From: Flavobacteriaceae bacterium UJ101
GTDB lineage: Bacteria > Bacteroidota > Bacteroidia > Flavobacteriales > UJ101
Assembly: GCA_001880285.1 (NCBI GenBank)
Contig: CP016269.1
Span: forward strand, 1,560,501 to 1,624,500
Reading direction: 5' to 3'
Length of the DNA: 64,000 nucleotides
Below the pieces are notes generated by a model that saw only the letters and a program-made list of their open reading frames with translations, was not told where the DNA came from and did not search any database. A program made the position numbers and the translations under genes. Positions 7,602-15,810 of this stretch are shown piece after piece; the stretch's first letter is position 1; each line of letters starts with the position of its first letter.

Positions 7602-7811
7602 ATGAACAAACACCTTATTCAAAATTCTTTAAAAGAATCTTTAAAAATTTTTGGAATATTTTTAGTGATAAAATTACTTGATTTTTTAATCACAGATTAT
7701 GATAATCATTATACTTTAATAGATCATTTTTTCAGAACAAGGTATATAGGTTATTTTTTTATTATTTTTGGATTGTACCTGAGTTATACTCGATATAAGA
7801 ACAAAAAATGA
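7602..7811 (+). CDS. 69-residue small membrane protein
   Basis: The start was set at ATG 7602, because a longer reading from TTG 7515 would overlap the preceding small gene. The protein begins MNKHLIQNSLKESLKIFGIF. It has two hydrophobic segments (about residues 16-28 and 50-63) and a basic tail YTRYKNKK. Its stop overlaps the ATG of the next gene (ATGA). The family is unknown. The context suggests it belongs to the peptide operon, perhaps as an immunity protein. Confidence 0.55.
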   Translation: MNKHLIQNSLKESLKIFGIFLVIKLLDFLITDYDNHYTLIDHFFRTRYIGYFFIIFGLYLSYTRYKNKK

Positions 7812-7972
7812 AAAAAAGAATTTCCTTAGTGCTCCTTATGTTAACTTTTTTAATTATGGTATTAAACTTAGATTTTAATGAGCTGTTTAATTGGGAATTA
7901 GATAAAACTACTTATTTATTTTTAGGTTTGACTGTCATACTATTGATCATTTCATTATTAAAGAAGCATTAA
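7808..7972 (+). CDS. 54-residue two-span membrane protein
   Basis: The protein begins MKKRISLVLLMLTFLIMVLN, followed by an acidic loop LDFNELFNWELDKTT and a second helix ending LLIISLLKKH. The start overlaps the previous stop by 4 bases (ATGA), typical of translational coupling. It is the last gene of the peptide region; a dispersed repeat begins 8 bases after its stop. Two-helix proteins of about 50 residues are a common size for bacteriocin immunity proteins, but no homology is claimed. Confidence 0.55.
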   Translation: MKKRISLVLLMLTFLIMVLNLDFNELFNWELDKTTYLFLGLTVILLIISLLKKH

Positions 7973-7980
7973 TTATTCTT

Positions 7981-8023
7981 GTCACTTCGAGTGATCCGAC
8001 GTAGGAGGATTATATCGAGAAGT
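7981..8023. repeat. Dispersed palindrome-type repeat, intergenic copy
   Basis: GTCACTTCGAGT at 7981 and ATCGAGAAGT ending at 8023 form imperfect inverted arms around a variable centre. The same arms occur at 60528-60560, 61449-61481 and (left arm only) 63977-64000. Repeats of this sort are widespread between genes in Flavobacteriia. This copy lies 8 bases after the last peptide-operon gene, where it could also act as a transcript end. Confidence 0.75.
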
Positions 8024-8087
8024 CATAGCAAATTAAAAAAGCAAAACCATTTTTTACGTTCCTCCTCAATACCTCAAAAATTTCATT

Positions 8088-8095
8088 TACTTTTG
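8088..8095 (+). promoter_or_regulatory. -7 box TACTTTTG upstream of the EamA transporter
   Basis: TACTTTTG matches TAnnTTTG exactly and lies 23 bases before the ATG at 8119. No clear -33 TTG is seen, so the call rests on one element. Confidence 0.45.
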
Positions 8096-8118
8096 TTTTT
8101 AATTTCTTAAACAATCCC

Positions 8119-9006
8119 ATGACACTAAATCAAAAAGGATTTTTATACGTTTTTTTAATGTCACTTGCTTGGGCATTAAATGTAGTAGTAGCAGGCTATT
8201 CTATTGTAGAATTAAAAGTGAATGCGTTTGTTTATGGAGGTCAAACTTTATTGACAGCTGCTATTTTATTTGGGATAACGATTCTGTTAAAAAATCAAAA
8301 AGTAACCCCATTAAAATTTACGCAAAAAGATGTTATTTGGATGCTTTTATTGGGAGTGTTGGCAAATGGAATAGGGAATTATTTTGGATTACAAGGTATT
8401 GAGAATTCACCTACCAATTATGCTTTTTTAGTTAAAACATCTATTGTATTTGCAATAAGTTTAGAAATACTATTAGGTCAACAAAAATTTAGTGTACCAA
8501 GAGTTTTATTAGGTATTTTATTGTTGTTAGGAGCTTATTTAATCAGTACAAATGGGAAGTTGATTATTCCCCAAAAAGAAGATACATATACCCTTATTGC
8601 TGCAGCATGTTTTGGTTCAGTTAGTGTTTTGTCTAAAACGATTAATAGACGAAATTCACCTGAGCATATGGCGTTATTTAGAAGTATAGCGGGAGGTGTA
8701 GTCTTATTTGGAATTGCATTTTTCTTAGGAGAAAATATTTTAAGAACAGAAGCTATTGAATGGGGGATTTTAGGAGGTGTTTTAGTTTTTTTACTATTTT
8801 TATTTTTATACAAAACCTTAGAAATAAAATCAGCCAGTTATCTTTCAATGATGAGTATGATGTTTTCGGTTATGGTAGCCTTGTTGCAATATAGCCTTTT
8901 TGGAGTAACATTAGGTTCTTGGCAAATTATAGGAGCAACCATTATTATTTTGGCAGTTATTTTATTAGAGATTTATTCTCAAAAAAAAGAAAAACGATTT
9001 TCGTAA
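8119..9006 (+). CDS. EamA/DMT-family transporter
   Basis: This 295-residue inner-membrane protein has ten hydrophobic segments in two homologous halves, the DMT/EamA fold. The first half starts GFLYVFLMSLAWALNVVVAG and the second begins near residue 155 (TLIAAACFGSVSVLSKTINR). Members export amino acids, nucleobases or other small metabolites; the substrate cannot be told. It stands alone on the plus strand, with its own candidate promoter and 93 bases before nadB. The basic tail SQKKEKRFS is normal for the family. Confidence 0.85.
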   Translation: MTLNQKGFLYVFLMSLAWALNVVVAGYSIVELKVNAFVYGGQTLLTAAILFGITILLKNQKVTPLKFTQKDVIWMLLLGVLANGIGNYFGLQGIENSPTNYAFLVKTSIVFAISLEILLGQQKFSVPRVLLGILLLLGAYLISTNGKLIIPQKEDTYTLIAAACFGSVSVLSKTINRRNSPEHMALFRSIAGGVVLFGIAFFLGENILRTEAIEWGILGGVLVFLLFLFLYKTLEIKSASYLSMMSMMFSVMVALLQYSLFGVTLGSWQIIGATIIILAVILLEIYSQKKEKRFS

Positions 9007-9099
9007 AGATTTCTTACATCTCATATTATAAATATGATAATAGCTTTCAAATCTCTAATTAAATGATTTTTTGTAAATTTCCCTTTCAAAAGATACAAT

Positions 9100-10665
9100 A
9101 TGATACAATCGGATGTTTTAATCATTGGTTCAGGAGTTTCCGGATTAAGTTATGCTATTAAAATTGCAGAAAAATCACCTCAAACTACCATTCATATTAT
9201 TACAAAAAATGAAGCAATGGAGTCCAATACCAAATATGCACAAGGAGGTATTTCGATTGTATTAAATAATGAAACGGATTCTTTCGAAAAACATATTCAA
9301 GATACTCTAATCGCAGGAGATGGATTGTGTGATGAAAAAGTAGTGAAGTTTGTAGTAGAAGAAGCTCCAGAACGTTTTCAAGAATTGGTTTCTTGGGGAG
9401 GAAGATTTGATAAAAATGAAGATGGGACATACAATCTGGGAAAAGAAGGAGGGCATACCGATTTTCGTGTAGCACATCATAAAGATATCACAGGCTTTGA
9501 AATTGAGAGAACCTTGATTGAAAAAGTAAAACAATATCCTAATATTCAGATTTATGAATATCATTATGCGATTGATTTAATTACAGAACATCATATTCCT
9601 AATGCTAATTTAAACGATGGAGTAACTTGTTATGGAGCCTATGTTTTGGATACTAAAACTGAGGAAATTAAAACATTTATTGCAAAAGTAATAAATGTAG
9701 CCATGGGAGGTGCTGGACAAGTATACCAATATACTACCAATCCTCTTGTAGCAACAGGAGATGGAATTGGATTAGCTTATCGTGCAAAAGCTCATATTAA
9801 AAATATGCAATTTTACCAATTTCATCCAACTGCTTTATATGGTGTTTCAAATCCTGCTTTCTTAATCTCTGAAGCTGTTCGAGGTTTTGGGGCTAAATTA
9901 AGAACACAAAATGGTAAAAAATTTATGCATAAATATGATTCTCGTGAAGAATTAGCTTCAAGAGATATTGTGGCTCGTGCTATTGATAATGAATTAAAAG
10001 TAAACGGTGACGATTATGTTTGTTTAGATTGCCGTGATTTACCTAAAGAAGCATTCTTAGAGCATTTCCCTAATATTTATGATAAATGCTTATCAATTGG
10101 AATTGATTGCTTTAAAGATCTAATTCCAGTAGTCCCAGCGGCACATTATATGTGTGGAGGAATAGAAGTTGATGAATTTGGACAAAGCTCATTAGAAAAT
10201 TTATTTGCTATAGGTGAAGTGACTTGTTCAGGCCTTCATGGAGCAAATCGATTAGCATCCAATTCTTTACTAGAAGGAATTGTTTATAGTCATCGAGCTG
10301 CTCAAAAAACATTAGAAATTATAACCAAAATTGATCATAGTAAAATTTTGGAAGATATTCCACATTGGAACCAAGAAGGTATGAAACTTCCTGAAGAAAT
10401 GGTTTTAATCAATTATATTAAAAAAGAATTGCGCTCTTTAATGATGGATTTAGTAGGAATTGTTCGTACGAATCAACGTTTAGAGCTAGCTACTAAAAAA
10501 GTAGATGATATTTTTAAGTCGGTTAAAGAATTATATGATATTTCTATTCTGACACCTCAATTAGCCGAATTACGAAATGTTGTTTCGGTTGCTTATTTAA
10601 TTATAGAACAATCTAAAGCCCAACAAGAAAATAAAGGTGCATTTTTCAATAAAGATTTAGATTAA
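9100..10665 (+). CDS. nadB: L-aspartate oxidase
   Basis: This 521-residue FAD enzyme oxidises L-aspartate to iminoaspartate, the first step of de novo NAD synthesis. Visible signs are the dinucleotide-binding motif VLIIGSGVSGLSYAIKIAEK at the N terminus, the family stretch NTKYAQGGISIVLN, the active-site region VAHHKDITGFEIERTL, QFHPTAL, SEAVRGFGAKLR, and GLHGANRLASNSLLEGIVYS. The length is typical. NadA and NadC are not in the window, so the gene appears unlinked from the rest of the pathway. The ATG at 9100 fits the conserved start just before the FAD motif. The closely related FrdA/SdhA is excluded by length and by the NadB-type C terminus. Confidence 0.93.
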   Translation: MIQSDVLIIGSGVSGLSYAIKIAEKSPQTTIHIITKNEAMESNTKYAQGGISIVLNNETDSFEKHIQDTLIAGDGLCDEKVVKFVVEEAPERFQELVSWGGRFDKNEDGTYNLGKEGGHTDFRVAHHKDITGFEIERTLIEKVKQYPNIQIYEYHYAIDLITEHHIPNANLNDGVTCYGAYVLDTKTEEIKTFIAKVINVAMGGAGQVYQYTTNPLVATGDGIGLAYRAKAHIKNMQFYQFHPTALYGVSNPAFLISEAVRGFGAKLRTQNGKKFMHKYDSREELASRDIVARAIDNELKVNGDDYVCLDCRDLPKEAFLEHFPNIYDKCLSIGIDCFKDLIPVVPAAHYMCGGIEVDEFGQSSLENLFAIGEVTCSGLHGANRLASNSLLEGIVYSHRAAQKTLEIITKIDHSKILEDIPHWNQEGMKLPEEMVLINYIKKELRSLMMDLVGIVRTNQRLELATKKVDDIFKSVKELYDISILTPQLAELRNVVSVAYLIIEQSKAQQENKGAFFNKDLD

Positions 10666-10811
10666 TCCTTTTTCAATTTTATAAAATGTATTCATAACTA
10701 AGCTAAATAAATTAGTTTAAAAGAGATAATCATAAATCAATATTTTTATTCATTCTTTTATTTTTGTATCTTAAAAGAAATTTTTTAAGATATACTATTC
10801 GAGATTATTAT

Positions 10812-10825
10812 ATGATATATATCAT
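10812..10825. promoter_or_regulatory. FNR-like box upstream of the nrf genes
   Basis: ATGATATATATCAT is a perfect palindrome containing TGAT-N4-ATCA, the core of the FNR/CRP-type site. It lies 165 bases before the porin start in a 324-bp gene-free stretch (10666-10989) that also holds a TATTTTTG box at 10759-10766. Anaerobic control of nitrite ammonification by a Crp/Fnr protein would fit. Confidence 0.5.
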
Positions 10826-10903
10826 TAATTATGTTCGTTGGTCGATATCTGGTTATAAATCATGATTTTAAGACTTATTTTTAAAAGAAATTTAACATAT
10901 GAA

Positions 10904-10950
10904 AAAATGATCTACGTCATTTTCTAACGTATTACTAGACTGTAAATTTG
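10904..10950 (+). promoter_or_regulatory. Crp/Fnr-type operator plus -7 box before the nrf operon
   Basis: AAAATGA (10904-10910), six bases, then TCATTTT (10917-10923) form a perfect inverted repeat with the TGA-N6-TCA geometry of Crp/Fnr operators. A -7 box TAAATTTG follows at 10943-10950. If transcription starts about 4-7 bases after the box, the operator centre lies near -41, the position of class II activators. The box is 40 bases before the porin ATG. Confidence 0.55.
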
Positions 10951-10989
10951 GGGTACAAATGTTAAAATAACGGATATAAATATTTAAAT

Positions 10990-12270
10990 ATGAAAAGACA
11001 ATTAACTTTCTTAGCCATTTTAGGCGCTGTAACTTTGGGTGCTCAACAATTAGATGTTGATCTAGAAATTCGCCCGAGGTATGAATACAATCATGGTGCA
11101 AAAACACTAGCGCCAGAAAATACTGACCCAGATAATACGATTGATCAACGTTCTCGACTGAATATTGGATATAAGCAAGATAAAGTTCAAGTATATTTTA
11201 CTTTGCAAGATGTTCGTATTTGGGGAGAAGAAGCCAGCACCATGAATAATACGTCAACACGATCTACTACAAATGAAATGACAGAAATTCATCAGGCTTG
11301 GGCAAAAATTGATTTAGGTAAAAAATATGCTTTTAAATTTGGTCGTCAAGAAATTGCATTAGATGATCAGAGAATTATAGGTAGTGTTGGATGGGCACAG
11401 CAAGCACGTTCTTTTGATGCTGGTATTATTAAAGCAAACTATGATAACGGATGGAAAGCAGACTTAGCATTTGCATTTAATCAAACTGATAATTCTTTTG
11501 GAAATGGATCTATTTATGAAGGATCTGATTTTAAAAGTATGCAATATTTATGGTTACATAAAGATTTTAAAAATTTAAAAGCATCCTTTTTAGCCTTAAA
11601 TACAGGTTGGCAAGATGTAGATCCTGTAACAGGAGAAAAAAATTCAGGAACACAGAATCGTCAAACTTGGGGAACACACTTGAAATATAATCCAGGTAGT
11701 TTAGCGGTAACAGGTAATCTTTACTATCAATCAGGTGAAGATTTAGCTGAGCGCGATATCAATGCTTGGTTAGTTGGGTTAGATGCTCAATATAAATTTA
11801 AAAATAACTTCTCTGTTGGAGCTGGTGGTGAATACCAATCTGGTACTGATTATGATGAAACAGGAGAAAACAATTCTTTTAACCCAATTTTTGGTACAAA
11901 CCACAAATTTAATGGTTTAATGGATTACTTCTATGTAGGAAATCATATTGATAACGTTGGTTTGGTTGATTTATATGCTAATCTAGGTTATGCAAAAAAT
12001 AAATGGTTTGTAAAAGGAGCTGTTCACTCATTCTCTGCACCAGCTGACATTTCTGCCGATTCAGATTCTTATTTAGGAACAGAAATGGATTTAACAGCAG
12101 GATATAAATATACGAAGTATATTAGTTTCCAAGCAGGTTATTCTCAAATGTTTGAATCAGATGGTATGGAGCAGTTAAAAAATGTAGATAATCCAGCTGA
12201 TTTTAATAACTGGGGTTATTTTATGATTACAGTAAATCCTAAGATATTTAGTAAAAAATTAGACTTTTAA
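10990..12270 (+). CDS. Outer-membrane beta-barrel porin of the alginate-export type, first gene of the nrf operon
   Basis: This 426-residue protein has a signal peptide (about residues 1-18, ending TLGAQ). The barrel pattern RPRYEYNHG...IDQRSRLNIGYK...KVQVYFTLQDVRIWG followed by WAKIDLGKKYAFKFGRQEIA is typical of alginate_exp-family porins. Its stop overlaps the nrfH start by one base (TAATG), so it is translated with the nitrite reductase genes. It may let nitrite or another small anion reach the periplasm, or the family resemblance may hide another substrate. FNR-like boxes lie upstream. Confidence 0.8.
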   Translation: MKRQLTFLAILGAVTLGAQQLDVDLEIRPRYEYNHGAKTLAPENTDPDNTIDQRSRLNIGYKQDKVQVYFTLQDVRIWGEEASTMNNTSTRSTTNEMTEIHQAWAKIDLGKKYAFKFGRQEIALDDQRIIGSVGWAQQARSFDAGIIKANYDNGWKADLAFAFNQTDNSFGNGSIYEGSDFKSMQYLWLHKDFKNLKASFLALNTGWQDVDPVTGEKNSGTQNRQTWGTHLKYNPGSLAVTGNLYYQSGEDLAERDINAWLVGLDAQYKFKNNFSVGAGGEYQSGTDYDETGENNSFNPIFGTNHKFNGLMDYFYVGNHIDNVGLVDLYANLGYAKNKWFVKGAVHSFSAPADISADSDSYLGTEMDLTAGYKYTKYISFQAGYSQMFESDGMEQLKNVDNPADFNNWGYFMITVNPKIFSKKLDF

Positions 12271-12848
12271 TGAGTTTTTTTAAAAAAATATTACCTCCGC
12301 CAGGATGGCGTATTCCAGTAATCATTGTGCTAGGGTTTATTATAGGTACTGTTTTATATGTAGGGAAAATCTCAAATGCTACATCCTACTTATCAGACGA
12401 TCCCAAAGCATGTATTAACTGTCATGTTATGAATACACAATATGCTACTTGGCATGCAAGCTCACATAGAGAACGTGCTTCCTGTAACGATTGTCATGTA
12501 CCTCATGATAATGTTTTTAGAAAATATGCGTTCAAAGCACGTGATGGAATGTATCATGCTTATATGTTTACATTTAATTTACAACCTGAGGCTATTAAAA
12601 TGCATGAAGCAGGTCAAGAAGTTGTAATGGAAAACTGTATCCGTTGTCATGAAAATTTGGTTGTGGATCATAAAAATGCAGGAGAAGGTAAAATTGCAAA
12701 TTTAGAAGTTCACCGAACCGATCGTCAATGTTGGGAATGCCATAGAGAAGTACCTCATGGTAGACGTAAAAGTCAATCTTCAATTGATGTTATGATTAAA
12801 GATAAGACACCTGAATACAACACACCTGATTGGATGCGTAAAGAATAA
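12270..12848 (+). CDS. nrfH: Cytochrome c nitrite reductase small subunit
   Basis: This 192-residue NapC/NrfH-type membrane protein passes electrons from menaquinol to NrfA. One N-terminal membrane helix (about residues 14-33) is followed by four CxxCH haem c sites: CINCH (48-52), CNDCH, CIRCH and CWECH. The length is normal for NrfH. It overlaps the porin gene by one base and precedes nrfA by 34 bases, the standard order. The NapC alternative is excluded by the partner gene. Confidence 0.93.
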   Translation: MSFFKKILPPPGWRIPVIIVLGFIIGTVLYVGKISNATSYLSDDPKACINCHVMNTQYATWHASSHRERASCNDCHVPHDNVFRKYAFKARDGMYHAYMFTFNLQPEAIKMHEAGQEVVMENCIRCHENLVVDHKNAGEGKIANLEVHRTDRQCWECHREVPHGRRKSQSSIDVMIKDKTPEYNTPDWMRKE

Positions 12849-12882
12849 GATTACAAGACTAAAAAAGAAAAAAGATTAAAAA

Positions 12883-14430
12883 ATGAATAAGACAACAAGA
12901 AATTGGCTCGTCTTTTTTGCAACCGTATTAGTTGCCTTCTTTGTAGGTTGGTTAGGTTCCAACATTACAGAAAAGAATACAGAAGCACGATTTGCCGGAG
13001 GACCAAAAGCTGAAATTAGTGATATGGATCCTCGAAATGAAGTTTGGGGGAAAAATTACCCAAAACAGTTTGAAAGCTATTATGAAACAGCAGATACTAC
13101 ATTTGCTAGTCGATACAATGGATCACATACCATTGATGAATTAGAAGAAGATCCTATGCTTGTTATGCTTTGGGCAGGATATGGTTTCTCAAAAGGTTAT
13201 AAACAAGGACGTGGACATTTTTATGCAGTAGAAGATCTTCGTGAAATTGAAAGAACAGGTGCACCAACTGGTGATCATGATGGTCCTATGCCTGGTACGT
13301 GTTGGACATGTAAATCTCCAGATGTTCCTCGTTATATGAAAGCTAAAGGAGCTCCTGATAGTTTATATGCTGGAAAATGGGCAAGTAAAGGTGCGGAAAT
13401 TGTAAATCCAATTGGTTGTGCTGATTGCCATGATCCTAAAACGATGGATTTAACAATAACACGACCTGCTTTAATTGAAGCTTTCGAAGAAATGGGGAAA
13501 GATATCAATAAAGCTACCCATAATGAAATGCGCTCATTAGTTTGTGCACAATGTCACGTTGAATATTATTTTGATAAGAAAAAACCAGGTCATGAAGGTG
13601 TTCCTTACCTAACATTCCCATGGAAATATGGTATGGGAGTAGATGAAATGGAAAAATATTATGATGAAATTGAATTTAAGGATTGGACTCATAAAATTAG
13701 TGGAACACCTATGTTAAAAGCACAGCATCCAGGTTATGAAACTTTTGTAACAGGAGTTCATGCTAAACGTGGTGTATCGTGTGCCGACTGTCATATGCCT
13801 TATAAAACAGAAGGAGGTGTGAAATTTACTGATCACAAAATTCAGTCTCCATTAGATAATATTGAAAATTCTTGTGGTGTTTGTCATCGTGAAAAAACAC
13901 AACAATTGGTAGATGATGTTTACCAAAGACAAGATGCTGTAAAGAAAAATACATTAGCATTAGAAAAAATATTAGTTCGTGCACATGTTGAAACAGCAAA
14001 AGCAATGGAATTAGGTGCAACGGATGAACAATTAAAAGACATTCGTCAAGATATTCGTCATGGTCAATGGCGTTGGGATTATTCAGTAGCAGCTCATGGT
14101 GCTTCTTTTCACGCACCTGTTGAAACAGCTCGTATTGTTTCTACTGGTATTGAACAAGCACAAGATGCTCGTGTGAAGTTAGCACGTTTGTTATCTAAAT
14201 TAGGATATGAAGGTGAAGTGCCTTATCCAGATGTAGATACCAAGGAAAAAGCACAACGTTATATTGGTCTAGATCCTGAAAAAATGAAGTCTGAAAAAGA
14301 GAGGTTCTTAAAAACATTAGTACCTCAATGGGATGCTGAAGCAGAAAAACGTGAAGCAACGTATGGAACAAAAGAAGGTGAAAAATATGGAGTAGGAGCA
14401 ATCCAGTCCGTTCAAACTTCAGCAAAATAA
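12883..14430 (+). CDS. nrfA: Ammonia-forming cytochrome c nitrite reductase catalytic subunit
   Basis: This 515-residue periplasmic pentahaem enzyme reduces nitrite to ammonium with six electrons. It carries the diagnostic CWTCK catalytic haem site (residues 140-144, lysine ligand) and four CxxCH sites: CADCH, CAQCH, CADCH and CGVCH. The HVEYYF stretch after the third haem and KAQH (279-282) supply the usual active-site and calcium-site residues. An N-terminal uncleaved or signal helix (about 8-26) is present. NrfH upstream and cytochrome c assembly genes downstream complete the unit. No residue expected of the family appears missing. Confidence 0.95.
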   Translation: MNKTTRNWLVFFATVLVAFFVGWLGSNITEKNTEARFAGGPKAEISDMDPRNEVWGKNYPKQFESYYETADTTFASRYNGSHTIDELEEDPMLVMLWAGYGFSKGYKQGRGHFYAVEDLREIERTGAPTGDHDGPMPGTCWTCKSPDVPRYMKAKGAPDSLYAGKWASKGAEIVNPIGCADCHDPKTMDLTITRPALIEAFEEMGKDINKATHNEMRSLVCAQCHVEYYFDKKKPGHEGVPYLTFPWKYGMGVDEMEKYYDEIEFKDWTHKISGTPMLKAQHPGYETFVTGVHAKRGVSCADCHMPYKTEGGVKFTDHKIQSPLDNIENSCGVCHREKTQQLVDDVYQRQDAVKKNTLALEKILVRAHVETAKAMELGATDEQLKDIRQDIRHGQWRWDYSVAAHGASFHAPVETARIVSTGIEQAQDARVKLARLLSKLGYEGEVPYPDVDTKEKAQRYIGLDPEKMKSEKERFLKTLVPQWDAEAEKREATYGTKEGEKYGVGAIQSVQTSAK

Positions 14431-14455
14431 CATACCTTTGTTATAGAAGAAGGTA

Positions 14456-15643
14456 ATGAAGAAAGAAACGATTTATAAAGAATCATTTATAGTTTGTTTA
14501 GGCCTGCTTATAGCAGGCCTAGCTATTGAATATGTAAATGGTGGGAAAGGTGTACCGCAGATTCAATCTCCATATAATTGGATAGGGTTAATTATCCATG
14601 TTGTACTGGGAATTGTATTGATATTCTTTTTTAAAAAATCAGAATTAACACAATGGTTAACTAAAGTTCCCGTTTCTATAGTTTCTATGATCGGATTTCT
14701 TTGTGTCTGTGCTATTTTAGGAACCATTCCTCAAATAGAATCTGAAAATGAGTGGATTAATACATTGCGTTTGAACAAAGTAACTACCAGTTGGTATTTT
14801 ACTTTTATGGTTTTTTGGATGCTAACATGCTTATTGTTAGTAGGATTAAAACGTGTTAAAAATGGAGTCCTAAAAAATTGGGGATTTATTTTAAATCATT
14901 TTGGATTATATATAGCCTTAGTTGCAGGTGTTTTTGGTTCTACGGATATTCAAAAAGTTATTTTAGAAGTAGAAGAAAATAAATTAAATTGGATTGCAAA
15001 AGATGAAGTAACAAAACAACCTGTAGCATTACCCTTTGCAATTTATTTAGATGATTTTATTTTAGAAGAATATTTACCTAAAATTTCCATACATGATAAT
15101 CATTCAGGAGAATTAATAACCAATCAAGGTAAAACTATTGTAGAAGCTAAAGAAGGAACTATTTTTGAAGTAGAAGATAATCCGATAAAAATAAAAAAAT
15201 ATCTTCCTTTTGCTATTAAATTTGGAAAAGATTTTAAACAAGTTTATCAATATGGAGCCTCACCAGCTGTTTTATTAGAAACAAAAGGAAAAGAATTTTG
15301 GTTAGCAAGTGGTACATATAATTTCCCCGCTCAAAATTATTCTATTACAAAAGATAAAACTTTAATTTTAACCTTTCCAGAGCCTAAAAAATATCAATCA
15401 AATGTAAAAATAATAGATCAAGAGGGAAAAGAAACCAAAGCAACACTTTTGGTTAATGAAACATTCCATTACAATGGCTGGAAAATCTATCAATTAGGTT
15501 TTGATGATAAAAAAGGACGATGGTCAGAAAAAAGTAGTTTTGAATTAGTTCGAGATCCTTGGTTACCTATTGTATACATAGGAATTTTTATGATGATTTT
15601 TGGTGCTATACACATGATTTGGATTGGGAAAAGAAATAAATAA
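14456..15643 (+). CDS. ResB/CcsB-like cytochrome c biogenesis protein
   Basis: This 395-residue protein has four membrane helices at the N terminus (to about residue 165). A large outside domain (about 170-365) includes LEVEENKLNWIAKDEVTKQP and WKIYQLGFDDKKGRWSEKSS. A last helix follows (YIGIFMMIFGAIHMIW). This is the ResB/CcsB layout, the partner of CcsA in system II cytochrome c maturation that moves haem across the membrane. It starts 25 bases after nrfA and is followed by the CcsA-like frame, so its job is probably to mature NrfH and NrfA. In many Bacteroidota the two are fused; here they are separate. Confidence 0.82.
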   Translation: MKKETIYKESFIVCLGLLIAGLAIEYVNGGKGVPQIQSPYNWIGLIIHVVLGIVLIFFFKKSELTQWLTKVPVSIVSMIGFLCVCAILGTIPQIESENEWINTLRLNKVTTSWYFTFMVFWMLTCLLLVGLKRVKNGVLKNWGFILNHFGLYIALVAGVFGSTDIQKVILEVEENKLNWIAKDEVTKQPVALPFAIYLDDFILEEYLPKISIHDNHSGELITNQGKTIVEAKEGTIFEVEDNPIKIKKYLPFAIKFGKDFKQVYQYGASPAVLLETKGKEFWLASGTYNFPAQNYSITKDKTLILTFPEPKKYQSNVKIIDQEGKETKATLLVNETFHYNGWKIYQLGFDDKKGRWSEKSSFELVRDPWLPIVYIGIFMMIFGAIHMIWIGKRNK

Positions 15644-15646
15644 AAT

Positions 15647-15778
15647 ATGAATTATAAAGTTGTAAGTGTTTGGTAAATTTTAAGTTAAAAGGTTACTGAA
15701 GTAATTAAGTTTGAAAGGATTTTATTTTGAAAATTGTAGCAAAAAGAAAATTTAGAGATAAAATGTAATGAATTATAA
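15647..15778. repeat. 11-bp direct repeats flanking an AT-rich spacer between ccsB- and ccsA-like genes
   Basis: ATGAATTATAA occurs at 15647-15657 and again at 15768-15778, enclosing about 110 bases with no gene. After the second copy the DNA reads CCCATACCACGCAACACATA, a low-complexity type common in flavobacterial intergenic DNA. The pattern resembles a target duplication around a small insertion, but a chance repeat is possible. Confidence 0.35.
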
Positions 15779-15810
15779 CCCATACCACGCAACACATAAC
15801 TATTAAAACA

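Noticed and set aside
7515..7811. Longer 98-codon version of the small membrane gene from TTG 7515
   Set aside because: It would overlap the cleaner 35-codon gene at 7477-7584; the ATG at 7602 gives normal spacing.
8169..8402. Plus-strand open frame of 77 codons
   Set aside because: It lies wholly inside the EamA transporter gene in another frame and has Cys/Ser-rich nonsense composition.
13826..14116. Minus-strand frame rich in His and Leu
   Set aside because: Shadow of nrfA, which has all five haem motifs on the plus strand.
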